From Mumia sp050632745 (GTDB lineage Bacteria > Actinomycetota > Actinomycetes > Propionibacteriales > Nocardioidaceae): a DNA stretch of 64,000 nt. The stretch spans positions 682,001-746,000 of the forward strand of contig NZ_JBODSD010000001.1 in NCBI RefSeq assembly GCF_050632745.1, read 5' to 3'. The number at the start of each line of letters is the position of its first letter. The stretch's first letter is position 1. The position numbers were made by a program, and so were the translations under genes. A model generated the notes under the pieces. It ran no database searches and had not been told where the DNA came from. It saw only the letters and a program-made list of their open reading frames with translations. Positions 25,793 through 33,858 of the stretch are shown here, piece after piece.

Positions 25793-28138
25793 ATGAACGC
25801 AGCGCCGCCGCCGGCACGTGCGCTCCTGACCGCTGCGGTCGTCGCCGCAGCGGCCGCCGTCGTCGTGGTCACGGTGGTGGGGATCCTCGTCGAGGACGAG
25901 TCCCTCGACCCGTGGTGGCTGCTCGCCGTCCCCGCGATCGTCCTCGCCGGCTCCGCCCCGCTGTACCTCGACCGGTACGACGACTGGCTCGTCGTCGGGA
26001 TCGAGTCGTGCGTGCTGGTGCTCCTGGCGCTGACGCTGCCGTGGCCCCAGGCGCTCGCCCTGTGGATCATCGGCATCGGGCTCGCCCAGATGGTCCCGGT
26101 GGCCCGTGGGCCGCGCCTGTTCGACGCCGCGCTGGCGATCGTCTCCGGCGGCGTCGCGGTCGCGGTGGTCTCGGCGTTCGACACGGGCACGTTCGGCTCG
26201 GTGGAGGTCGCGGCCGTCGTCGTCGCGTTCACCCTCGCGTTCCTCGTCGACGTGGGCGCCTCGCTGCTGCGCGTCCACGTGGCCGCCCCGCCGGCCCAGG
26301 AGGGCCTCGCGGGACGCGCGTACGAGATCCTCACCCTCTACGCGGTCTACGCCGGGGTGAACGCGCTGGGCTACGTGTCGGTGCTGCTCTACCGGACCGA
26401 GTCGCCGTGGGCGCTGCTCGCGGTGCTGCCGGCGCTGGTGATCGTGCTCGCCGCGGTCAAGGGGCTCACGCGGGAGCGCGAGACCGCTCGCCGCCTCAAC
26501 GTGCTCTTCGAGACGGCCAACTCCCTGCACTCGGCCTCGACCGAGGGGCAGGTGCTGGCGGTCCTCGACGCGGGCGTGCGCCAGCTCGGCAAGTCGCCCG
26601 GCTCCGGGTTGCGGACCGAGCTGCCGGAGCCGCACGACCTCTGGCGGCTCTTCATCTCCGGCGACGACGTCTACTGGCTCGTCATCCAGGGCAACGGCGG
26701 CCCGCAGGCCGGCACGCTGGGACGGACCGAGGCGCTGGAGTCGATCGCCCAGCAGGCCGAGGAGGCGCTCTCGCGGATGCGGATGAACCGCGACCTGGTC
26801 GACAACGCCCAGCGAGACGCGCTCACCAAGCTGAGCAACCGTTCGGTGTTCCTCGCGACCGTCGACGAGGTCATCGCCGGCGAGGGCCCGAGGACGCAGC
26901 CGTGCGCGATCCTGTTCTGCGACCTCGACGGCTTCAAGAAGGTCAACGACCAGTACGGTCACGCCAGCGGCGACGCCGCCCTGATCGAGGTGGCCCGCAG
27001 GCTGGCTGCCGAGCTGCCCGACGACGTGCACGTGGCGCGGCTGGGCGGTGACGAGTTCGCGATCCTCGTGACGACCCCGGCGTCGGGATCCCCAGGTCTG
27101 CTCGAGCATGCCCACGAGGTCGCGGCCCAGGTCCGCACGACCGTCTCCCGGCCGATCGTCGTGGACACCCGGACCATCGAGATCACCGTCAGCATCGGCG
27201 TCGCGTCGACCGACGAGGAGCCCGTGTCGGCGTCGGAGCTGCTGCGCAACGCCGACATCGCGATGTACGTCGCCAAGAGAGAGGGGCGTGACCGGGTGGT
27301 CGTCTACCGTGCCGCCATGGGAGAGGAGCGGGTGCGCTCGCTGGAGCTGGTCGACCGGCTGCGACGCGCCATCGAGGAGCGCCGGCTGCGCGTCGTCTAC
27401 CAGCCGATCGTGTCGGCCGAGGACCAGCGCCTGCTCGCCGTGGAGGCGCTCGCGCGCTGGACCGAGGACGGCGAGGTCGTCGCGCCGGAGGAGTTCATCC
27501 CGCTCGCCGAGGAGGCCAACCTCATCGAGTCGATCGGTGCGCTCGTGCTCGACCAGGTCTGCGACGACCTGGAGCAGCTCGACCACGCCCTCGAGCCCGA
27601 CACGGCGATCGCGGTCAACCTGTCGGCACGTCAGCTCGGGTCGCCGCAGTTCCTGACCCGCGTCCACCGCGCCGTCGGTCTCCTCGCTCCGCATCCGCTG
27701 ACGCTGGAGATCACCGAGACCGAGTCGATCAGCGAGGAGGCGATCGCGTCGCGGGTGATGGAGGACCTGATCGACCGCGGCGCCGTGCTGGCCGTCGACG
27801 ACTTCGGGGTGGGGTTCTCGTCGCTCGAGCGGTTGATGAGGCTGCCCGTCCAGGTGCTCAAGCTGGACCGGATCTTCTCCCGCGAGGTCGACACCGACGA
27901 GGGCCAGTCCGCGTTCCTCGCCTCGATGCTCGAGATGGCGGCGGCGATGGATCTCCGGACCGTCGTCGAGGGGATCGAGCGCCAGGCCCAGGTCGACGCC
28001 GTGCTGGCTGTGCTGAAGGCAGGTCGCAGCAGGACTCTCGCCTTCCAGGGCTACTACTTCGGTGGGCCGATGAGCCCGGCGACGCTGGTGCGCTGGGCGG
28101 CGCAGCGCTCGCGGGCGGCCTCCATGCGGCGGCGGTGA
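25793..28138 (+). CDS. Membrane GGDEF-EAL cyclic-di-GMP protein
   Basis: 781 residues. About seven membrane helices in residues 1-225, a linker, then a GGDEF domain (FCDLDGFKKVNDQYGH; signature RLGGDEFAIL near residue 420) and an EAL domain (AVEALARW near residue 550, NLSARQL, ITETES, VDDFGVGFSSL, VVEGIE). Both signatures look intact, so it could make and break c-di-GMP. ATG 25793 has a GGGGGGA site 5 nt upstream; the frame runs open further up but without a better start. Confidence 0.92.
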   Translation: MNAAPPPARALLTAAVVAAAAAVVVVTVVGILVEDESLDPWWLLAVPAIVLAGSAPLYLDRYDDWLVVGIESCVLVLLALTLPWPQALALWIIGIGLAQMVPVARGPRLFDAALAIVSGGVAVAVVSAFDTGTFGSVEVAAVVVAFTLAFLVDVGASLLRVHVAAPPAQEGLAGRAYEILTLYAVYAGVNALGYVSVLLYRTESPWALLAVLPALVIVLAAVKGLTRERETARRLNVLFETANSLHSASTEGQVLAVLDAGVRQLGKSPGSGLRTELPEPHDLWRLFISGDDVYWLVIQGNGGPQAGTLGRTEALESIAQQAEEALSRMRMNRDLVDNAQRDALTKLSNRSVFLATVDEVIAGEGPRTQPCAILFCDLDGFKKVNDQYGHASGDAALIEVARRLAAELPDDVHVARLGGDEFAILVTTPASGSPGLLEHAHEVAAQVRTTVSRPIVVDTRTIEITVSIGVASTDEEPVSASELLRNADIAMYVAKREGRDRVVVYRAAMGEERVRSLELVDRLRRAIEERRLRVVYQPIVSAEDQRLLAVEALARWTEDGEVVAPEEFIPLAEEANLIESIGALVLDQVCDDLEQLDHALEPDTAIAVNLSARQLGSPQFLTRVHRAVGLLAPHPLTLEITETESISEEAIASRVMEDLIDRGAVLAVDDFGVGFSSLERLMRLPVQVLKLDRIFSREVDTDEGQSAFLASMLEMAAAMDLRTVVEGIERQAQVDAVLAVLKAGRSRTLAFQGYYFGGPMSPATLVRWAAQRSRAASMRRR

Positions 28139-28216
28139 CGGGATGGTTGCGTGGCGGTCGTCCACCCTCGATTTCGCCGGCTTTGGCATGCTGGTGCCGT
28201 GGGACGAGGGAGGGTC

Positions 28217-28798
28217 ATGACGTCGGTGCGCGGGTTCGCGTCGTGGCTGCGCGCCACGGGGATCGAGATGCTCGGCTGGCTGCTGATCGTCACCGGCATC
28301 GCCGCCCTGGTGCTCCCGGGCCCGGGCCTGCTGATGATGTTCGCCGGGCTCGCGATCCTGTCCAACCGCTACGAGTGGGCAGGGCGCCGGGTCGAACCCG
28401 TCAAGGCGAAGGCGTTCGAGGCGGCGCGCTACGGGGTGGCGACGTGGCCCCGGATCGCGCTCAGCGCGCTGGGGGCGCTCTCGGTGATGGCCTTCGGCTT
28501 CATCTGGTGGATGAGCCCCGACGTCCCCGAGGTCGGTCCGCTGGGGCCGAAGCTGCCGTTCAGCGGCTGGGGGACCGGGCTGAGCATGATGGTCTCGTCG
28601 CTGATCGCGTTCGCCCTGCTCGGCTACAGCATGGCGCGCTTCCGCTACGGCCGCGACGACGACCAGGCGCCCGCCGAGGGGGACCTCGTCGACGGTGCTC
28701 CGCTCGCGGCCGAGCTGCACGACCCCGAGCTGGTCGAGGCGGTGGCGCTCGAGGCGGAGGACGAGCAGACGGGCCCGGATCCGCTCGAGCGGGGCTGA
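28217..28798 (+). CDS. PGPGW-type small transmembrane protein (TIGR02611-like)
   Basis: 193 residues with about three to four membrane helices. The hallmark LVLPGPGLLMMFAGLAILSN is present at residues 30-50, with an acidic C-terminal tail (EDEQTGPDPLERG). Function of the family is unknown. ATG 28217 is taken for its GGGAGGGTC site. Its stop is followed after 1 bp by the convergent stop of the next small membrane protein. Confidence 0.75.
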   Translation: MTSVRGFASWLRATGIEMLGWLLIVTGIAALVLPGPGLLMMFAGLAILSNRYEWAGRRVEPVKAKAFEAARYGVATWPRIALSALGALSVMAFGFIWWMSPDVPEVGPLGPKLPFSGWGTGLSMMVSSLIAFALLGYSMARFRYGRDDDQAPAEGDLVDGAPLAAELHDPELVEAVALEAEDEQTGPDPLERG

Positions 28799-28799
28799 G

Positions 28800-29156
28800 C
28801 TACTGCCAGAGGACGGCGATGAGCACGTTGACGACCGCGAGGCCGCCGACGGCGTGCGCCATCCAGACCGGGGCACGGTCGCCCTTGCGGTCGGCGACGA
28901 ACGCCAGGACGGTCACCGCCAGCGCCACGACCAGCTTGATGCCGATCTTGGTGTTGTTGACCTCGAGGTCGTCCATCTGACGGACGGCGACGAGCAGGAG
29001 CCCGGTGAGCAGTGCCGTGGCGGCGGCGTGCGGGACGCCCTTCGCGATCGGGACCGGCGTCCGCAGCCGTGACGCCCAGGCGCCGACGACGAAGGCCCAC
29101 GAGAGCAGATGGATCGCCAGCAGGATCAGGCGGAGCGTGTCCATGGCCCGAACCAT
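28800..29156 (-). CDS. Small four-helix membrane protein
   Basis: 118 residues with four hydrophobic helices (LRLILLAIHLLSWAFVVGAW, ... AVGGLAVVNVLIAVLW). Not recognised beyond a conserved hypothetical integral membrane protein. ATG 29156 lies 5 nt after the minus-strand hexamer TACGCT (29162-29167); ATG 29144 is a shorter alternative. Divergent from the PCMT gene, with overlapping promoter elements. Confidence 0.7.
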   Translation of the reverse strand: MVRAMDTLRLILLAIHLLSWAFVVGAWASRLRTPVPIAKGVPHAAATALLTGLLLVAVRQMDDLEVNNTKIGIKLVVALAVTVLAFVADRKGDRAPVWMAHAVGGLAVVNVLIAVLWQ

Positions 29157-29167
29157 ACTGGAGCGTA
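29154..29167. promoter_or_regulatory. Back-to-back -10 elements between two divergent start codons
   Basis: CATACT (29154-29159) precedes the plus-strand ATG 29167 by 7 nt. The minus-strand TACGCT (29162-29167) precedes the minus-strand ATG 29156 by 5 nt. Each hexamer overlaps the start codon of the opposite gene, so only 14 bp serve both directions. Confidence 0.4.
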
Positions 29168-29736
29168 TGGGGGACAGGGTGAGCGAGGTGATGGGCCAGG
29201 TCCGTCGGGAGGACTTCCTCCCCGACGACCAGAAGCGCTTCGCCGCGGTCGACGGGCCGCTGCCGATCGGGTGGGGGCAGACCAGCTCTCAGCCGCGGAC
29301 CGTCGAGGCGATGCTGCGGCTCCTCGACGTGCGTTCGGGGATGCGCGTGCTCGACGTGGGGGCCGGCTCCGGGTGGACGACCGCGCTGCTCGCCGGTCTC
29401 GTCGGGCCCGAGGGCGAGGTCGTCGGGGTCGAGGTCGTGCCGCAGCTGCGTACGAGGGCGGTGGCGGCCCTCGCCGCGCTCGGTCTGGTGCACGCGCGCG
29501 TGGAGCTCGCCGAGCGGGGCGTCCTCGGGTGGCCCAGCGACGCGCCGTACGACCGGGTGCTCGTCTCCGCCCAGGCGCGCTCCCTGCCGACGCCGCTGGT
29601 CGACCAGCTCGGCGAGCGCGGCGTGATGGTCGTCCCGGTGCGTGGCCGGATGACGCGGGTCGTGCGCGACGAGGAGGGGAGCACCGCGGTCAGCGAGCAC
29701 GGCGGCTACCGGTTCGTGCCGCTGCTCGACTGGTGA
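29167..29736 (+). CDS. pcm: Protein-L-isoaspartate O-methyltransferase-like protein
   Basis: 189 residues of the PCMT family, which methylates isoaspartyl residues in damaged proteins. SAM motif I is VLDVGAGSGWTTALLAGL; the upstream FLPDDQKRFAAVDGPLPIG and GQTSSQPRTVEAML match the substrate-binding loops. ATG 29167 follows CATACT by 7 nt; ATG 29143 (with GGAG 7 nt upstream) would add 8 residues. Confidence 0.85.
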   Translation: MGDRVSEVMGQVRREDFLPDDQKRFAAVDGPLPIGWGQTSSQPRTVEAMLRLLDVRSGMRVLDVGAGSGWTTALLAGLVGPEGEVVGVEVVPQLRTRAVAALAALGLVHARVELAERGVLGWPSDAPYDRVLVSAQARSLPTPLVDQLGERGVMVVPVRGRMTRVVRDEEGSTAVSEHGGYRFVPLLDW

Positions 29737-29762
29737 TCGCGCCCGCTAGTCTTGCCCCGTGC

Positions 29763-29835
29763 GCCCTCGTAGCTCAGGGGATAGAGCACCGCTCTCCTAA
29801 AGCGGGTGTCGCAGGTTCGAATCCTGCCGGGGGCA
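29763..29835 (+). tRNA. tRNA-Arg (anticodon CCT)
   Basis: 73 nt. The 7-bp acceptor GCCCTCG/CGGGGGC (one G:U), the D arm GCTC..GAGC, anticodon stem CCGCT/AGCGG with loop CTCCTAA (anticodon CCT, reads AGG), the T arm GCAGG-TTCGAAT-CCTGC and discriminator A are all present. CCA is not encoded. Confidence 0.97.
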
Positions 29836-29843
29836 CTTCTCCA

Positions 29844-30518
29844 TCACCGCGCGTCGGCTGCTCCGCGTCGGCCGGGGCGCACCAGCCCGAGCTCGTAGGC
29901 GAGGACGGCTGCCTGGAGGCGGTCGCGCGCTCCCAGCTTCGGCAGCAGCCGGGCCACGTACGTCTTCACGGTGCCCGTCGACACGATCAGTGCTTCGGCG
30001 ATCTCCGCGTTCGACATCCCGGTCGCGATCAGCGCGAGCACCTCCCGCTCGCGCGCCGACAGGGTCTCGATCCGCGGGTCCGGCGTCACGTCCGCGGTGG
30101 TCGCGACGAAACGTTCGACCAGCCGCCGCGTCAGCTGGGGTGCGACCAGCTCGTCGTCGGTCGCGACGGCGCGTACGGAGGCGACCAGCGTGGCGCGGCC
30201 GCAGCTCTTGACGAGGAAGCCGCTCGCGCCGGCGGCGAAGGCGCGGCTGACGTCCTCGTCGAGGTCGAACGTCGTGAGCACCAGGACCTTGACCGTCGAG
30301 CCCGACTCCCTGAGGTGGCGGAGGACGTCGAGGCCACCGAGCCTCGGCATCCTGACGTCGAGGAGCACGACGTCCGGTGCGCTCGTCGCGATGACGTCGA
30401 GCGCCTCCACCCCGTCGGCGGCCGCGCCCACCACGGCGATGTCGGGCTCGAGGTCGAGGATCGCGCGGAACCCGTCACGGACGAGCTCCTGGTCGTCGAC
30501 CAGGGCCACCCGGATCAT
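29844..30518 (-). CDS. LuxR/NarL-family response regulator
   Basis: 224 residues. Receiver with VALVDDQELVRDGFRAILDL, phosphoacceptor Asp in VVLLDVRMPRLGG and switch Lys in FLVKSCGRATL; LuxR HTH LSAREREVLALIATGMSNAE ... STGTVKTYVARLLPKLG. The ATG overlaps the stop of the kinase gene. The frame is open further upstream only as kinase shadow. Targets unknown; the small membrane gene at 31745 is divergent from the pair. Confidence 0.92.
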   Translation of the reverse strand: MIRVALVDDQELVRDGFRAILDLEPDIAVVGAAADGVEALDVIATSAPDVVLLDVRMPRLGGLDVLRHLRESGSTVKVLVLTTFDLDEDVSRAFAAGASGFLVKSCGRATLVASVRAVATDDELVAPQLTRRLVERFVATTADVTPDPRIETLSAREREVLALIATGMSNAEIAEALIVSTGTVKTYVARLLPKLGARDRLQAAVLAYELGLVRPGRRGAADAR

Positions 30519-31627
30519 CGGGGCCGCTCCGGCAGCACGGCCACCAGCCGCGTACCGCCGGGGACGGCCTCCACCTGGAGGCACCCCCCGTACGCCTCGG
30601 CCCGCTCGCGGATCCCGGTCAGGCCGTGGCCCGGTCGCGTCCCGTCGTAGCTGACCCCGTCGTTGCACACCTGGACCCGGACCGCGTGGTCCACCTCCGA
30701 GACCTCGACGGACGCACGGCTCGCGCCGGCGTGACGACGGACGTTGGTCAGCGCCTCCTGGACGATCCGGTAGACCGCCAGCGCGCGGCCGTCGCTCAGC
30801 CCCGCGACGGCGACGGTGATCTCCACGTCGAGCCCGCCGTCACGGGCGTGCTCGACCAGCGCGGCCAGGTCGTGCAGCCCCGGCTGAGGGGACACGGCCC
30901 CGTCGGTGCCGCGCAGCTCCCCGACCACGGCGCGCAGGTCGTCGACGGCCGCCGCGGCCGCTGCCTGGATGCGCTCGAGCCGTTGCGTCGCCGTGCGGGT
31001 GTCGGCAGGCAGTGCAGCAGCCGCGGCGTCGGCCTGGACGGCGATGGCGCTGACGGTGTGCGCGACGACGTCGTGCACCTCGCGTGCGACGCGGGCGCGT
31101 TCGAGCGCGACGGCGCTCCGGGCGCGCTCCTCACGCTCCTCCTCGAGGCGGCGCGTCGCCTCCGCGAGCCGCACGGACTGGGCGCGGTAGCCGCGGATCG
31201 CGCGACCCGCGGCCCACGGCACCACGGGGACGACGACGTTCGCCGGGGTCAGCTCCCCGTCCTCGAGCGCTCCCATGAGCACCGCCGCCACCGGCAGCGC
31301 CACCGAGACCGCGAGGCCGGCGAGCGCGGTCCGGAGGTCGCCGAACGCCGCCACGGAGTAGGACGCGACGAGCCAGACCACGAGCATCGCGGCCGACGTC
31401 GGGATCGCGCCGGTGACCTCGATGACCGTGACGAACACCCCGGCCAGCGCCAAGACCGGCAGCAGCGGCGCGACCCGCCGCCACACGAGCGGGACGGCGA
31501 GGATCGTGCTGGCGGCGACGCCCAGCCAGATCCGGCTGCCGTGGCTGCCGGTGACGGCCTCGACCACGCCGGCGACTCCGATGCCGGTCGCCAGCAGCCG
31601 ATCGACCACCTGGGGGCGGAGGGCCAT
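30515..31627 (-). CDS. Sensor histidine kinase, HisKA_3 type
   Basis: 370 residues. Five or so membrane helices within residues 1-135, phosphoacceptor His in RVAREVHDVVAHTVSAIAVQ and HATPase blocks VQEALTNVRRHAG and GHGLTGIRERAE. The ATG 31627 lies 6 nt after the minus-strand hexamer TAGATT (31634-31639), consistent with a leaderless mRNA. Coupled to the response regulator by ATGA. Confidence 0.91.
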   Translation of the reverse strand: MALRPQVVDRLLATGIGVAGVVEAVTGSHGSRIWLGVAASTILAVPLVWRRVAPLLPVLALAGVFVTVIEVTGAIPTSAAMLVVWLVASYSVAAFGDLRTALAGLAVSVALPVAAVLMGALEDGELTPANVVVPVVPWAAGRAIRGYRAQSVRLAEATRRLEEEREERARSAVALERARVAREVHDVVAHTVSAIAVQADAAAAALPADTRTATQRLERIQAAAAAAVDDLRAVVGELRGTDGAVSPQPGLHDLAALVEHARDGGLDVEITVAVAGLSDGRALAVYRIVQEALTNVRRHAGASRASVEVSEVDHAVRVQVCNDGVSYDGTRPGHGLTGIRERAEAYGGCLQVEAVPGGTRLVAVLPERPR

Positions 31628-31744
31628 AGCGGCAATCTAGGGCAGTCTCCCGCGGGCGATGTCCGTCTTGCGGCAGACATCGAGTCGCCCGTTTCGGCCG
31701 TACGGCAGACGCGACGCCGGCGTCTCCGCGCAGACGCTGGTGCC

Positions 31745-32101
31745 ATGACCGACAACACCGCGACAGTCCTCGAGCGCAACCCCCGACTCCCCGTCCAGGC
31801 CGCCGCCGCCGCGTGGGCCGTCTTCGAGCTCGCGATCACCGCGTGGATGGACTTCCCGTTCGCCGCCGCGCTCATGGGCGTGCTGTTCGGGATCGGCGCC
31901 TGGTGGGCCGGCCGCCCCGGCATGGGGGGTGTCGTCCTCGTCACCGTCCTCGTGGCGATCGAGCTCGCCTTCCTCCCGTTCTTCGCCCGCGAGACGGCCT
32001 TCGACTGGACGACCCAGATCGTCGCGCTCGTGCTCGGTGTGGTCGGGCTGGTCGCGTGCGCCTACGCCGTACGCGCGGCGCGGCGCGGGCGCACGGCGTA
32101 G
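31745..32101 (+). CDS. Small four-helix membrane protein
   Basis: 118 residues with four predicted helices (AWAVFELAITAWMDFPF, ... GVVLVTVLVAIELAFLPFF). ATG 31745 follows GACGCT (31733-31738) by 6 nt. Not recognised. Divergent from the two-component system, which makes it a candidate target. Confidence 0.65.
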   Translation: MTDNTATVLERNPRLPVQAAAAAWAVFELAITAWMDFPFAAALMGVLFGIGAWWAGRPGMGGVVLVTVLVAIELAFLPFFARETAFDWTTQIVALVLGVVGLVACAYAVRAARRGRTA

Positions 32102-32114
32102 GTCCGACCGCCGA

Positions 32115-33158
32115 TCACGCGGCGGCGTACGCGGGGGACTGCTCCTCCGCCGGCGCGGCGGCGTCGCGCGCGGCGTCCCCGCGTCGGCCGACGAGCGTGA
32201 GCGCGATCCCGACGACCGCCCATGCGCTCAGCACCAGGAGGGGCTGCGCGAGGTCGGCGTCCGGGAAGTACGACAGGCTCCGCAGCAGGCTGACCGCGGC
32301 GCCCGGGACGAAGAGCTGCCCGATCTCGCCCCACGCGCCCGGGAGGAACTCGGGGGGCTGCGCCGCGGACGCGATCGGGTTGGCGACCAGCAGGGTGAGC
32401 AGGGCGCCGACGCCGATCCCGGCGCGGCCGAGGACGCTCGACAGGCCGACCAGCAGGGCGCTCGTGGCCAGGAAGGCGAGACCGATCGCGGCGGCGTTCT
32501 CGAGCGCGCTGCCCTGCAGGATCGCGAACCAGCCCTGCAGCACGGCGGTCGTCGACGCGCCGGCCAGGACGGCGTACAGACCGAGGGACGCCAGGCGCCG
32601 AGCGCGGCCGGTGACGAGGAGCGCGATCACGACGCCTCCGGCGATGCCGCCGATGACGAGGGGGAACGCGGTCGCCGTCATGCCGATGCCCTGGGGGTCG
32701 TCGGCCGACAGGCCCGCGACGTCGGTGACGGTCACCGAGGGTGCGGGCGTCGCCGCCCCGGACTGCGCGGCGAGCGCGGTCCCGAGCTCGTCGGCGAGGC
32801 GGGTCATGGCCTGGTGGGACGGGCCGCTCGCGGCGGAGGCGGTGAGCACCTCGGGATCGGCGCCGAGCACGACCGCGCCGTAGACGTCGCGCTGCCGGAT
32901 CGCCTCGACCGCGGCGTCGCGGTCGGCCACGGTCGTGAGGTCGAAGCGGCCCGGAGCGGAGTCGGCGAGCGTCGCGGTCACGCCGTCGACGGCTGCGGCC
33001 GGTCCGGTCACGGCCACCGGGAGGTCGTGCGGGGTGGTGGTCGCCGCGGGCCACACGAAGGCGGCGACCACGAGGGTGACGACGAACGCGGCCAGGGTGG
33101 CGGCGCCCGCCGCGCGGCCCCACGCACGGGCGTCGGAGATGGGGGTGGTGGCGGGCAT
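32115..33158 (-). CDS. ABC-2/YhgE-like multi-pass membrane protein
   Basis: 347 residues. One N-terminal membrane helix (residues 18-38), an extracytoplasmic domain of about 130 residues (LPVAVTGPAAAVDGVTATLA ...), then five to six helices, the layout of YhgE/Pip-like and ABC-2 permease-like proteins. No ATPase gene is beside it. GGAGG lies 5 nt before ATG 33158. Divergent from a TetR regulator with clear shared operators, so probably an inducible efflux or secretion factor. Confidence 0.75.
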   Translation of the reverse strand: MPATTPISDARAWGRAAGAATLAAFVVTLVVAAFVWPAATTTPHDLPVAVTGPAAAVDGVTATLADSAPGRFDLTTVADRDAAVEAIRQRDVYGAVVLGADPEVLTASAASGPSHQAMTRLADELGTALAAQSGAATPAPSVTVTDVAGLSADDPQGIGMTATAFPLVIGGIAGGVVIALLVTGRARRLASLGLYAVLAGASTTAVLQGWFAILQGSALENAAAIGLAFLATSALLVGLSSVLGRAGIGVGALLTLLVANPIASAAQPPEFLPGAWGEIGQLFVPGAAVSLLRSLSYFPDADLAQPLLVLSAWAVVGIALTLVGRRGDAARDAAAPAEEQSPAYAAA

Positions 33159-33175
33159 GGTGGCCTCCAAAGAAA

Positions 33176-33245
33176 AACGAATGATCGTTCTTTGATGTTC
33201 GCGCCGCCGCGTCCCTTTGTCAAGAACGTTCGTTCGTTTTACGGT
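33176..33245. promoter_or_regulatory. Interlocked divergent promoters and AACGA-type operators (TetR / membrane protein)
   Basis: Plus strand: TTGTCA (33217-33222), 17 bp, TACGGT (33240-33245), then 7 nt to the tetR ATG. Minus strand: TTGACA (33218-33223), 17 bp, GAACAT (33195-33200). The two -35 boxes overlap almost fully. Operators: AACGA-N4-TCGTT at 33176-33189 near the minus-strand start point, and AACGTTCGTT at 33225-33234 in the tetR spacer. Binding either would block its promoter. Confidence 0.7.
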
Positions 33246-33252
33246 GGGCGGC

Positions 33253-33858
33253 ATGCCGAAGGTGTCGGAGGCGCACAAGGTCGCGCGCCGCGAGGAGATC
33301 GTCAGAGCCGCCCTGCGCTGCTTCGGACGCAAGGGGTACGCCGGGACCTCGATGGCCGACATCATCCGCGAGTCCGGGCTGTCGGCCGGGGCGATCTACG
33401 GCTACTACGCCAACAAGAACGAGCTCGTCCGCGAGGCCATGCGCAGCGTCGTCGTCGGCCGGTTCACCGAGCTCGAGACAGCCCGCGCCGGCGAGGCCGT
33501 GACGCCGCCGGGCGAGCTCCTCGTGCAGTTCCTGCGCAGCGTGTCCGACGTGGCGGCGCAGGAGCCCGGCATGGTGCTCCAGGTGTGGTCGACCGCGCAG
33601 CTCGACCCCCAGCTCCACGAGACGGTCTCCGGGGGGTTGCAGGAGATCGGCGGGCTCTTCCGGGACTACCTCGAGGCCTGGTACGCCGCGCGCGGTCTGG
33701 AGGCGGACGCGGCGCGGGCGCGGGCCGTGGCGGAGTACCCGGTTTACGTCGGGGTGTGCCAGGGCTACATCGTCCACTCCGCGCTCGTGGCCGGCTTCGA
33801 CCGTGAGGCCTACTTCGCGGCGGCCGAGGCGATCCTGTCGCAGGCCGCCTCGACCTAG
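33253..33858 (+). CDS. TetR-family repressor
   Basis: 201 residues. HTH at about residues 10-56: RREEIVRAALRCFGRKGYAG ... GLSAGAIYGYYANKNELV. The C-terminal ligand domain resembles TetR_C_6-like regulators of efflux. Leaderless start ATG 33253. Autoregulation and repression of the divergent membrane protein are strongly suggested by the operator layout. Its 3' end overlaps the glycosyltransferase by 4 bp. Confidence 0.9.
   Translation: MPKVSEAHKVARREEIVRAALRCFGRKGYAGTSMADIIRESGLSAGAIYGYYANKNELVREAMRSVVVGRFTELETARAGEAVTPPGELLVQFLRSVSDVAAQEPGMVLQVWSTAQLDPQLHETVSGGLQEIGGLFRDYLEAWYAARGLEADAARARAVAEYPVYVGVCQGYIVHSALVAGFDREAYFAAAEAILSQAAST

Noticed and set aside
25418..28876. Minus-strand frame of 1152 codons over the GGDEF-EAL gene
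   Set aside because: Composition is dominated by Arg, His, Glu and Leu with no domain; the plus strand carries intact GGDEF and EAL motifs.
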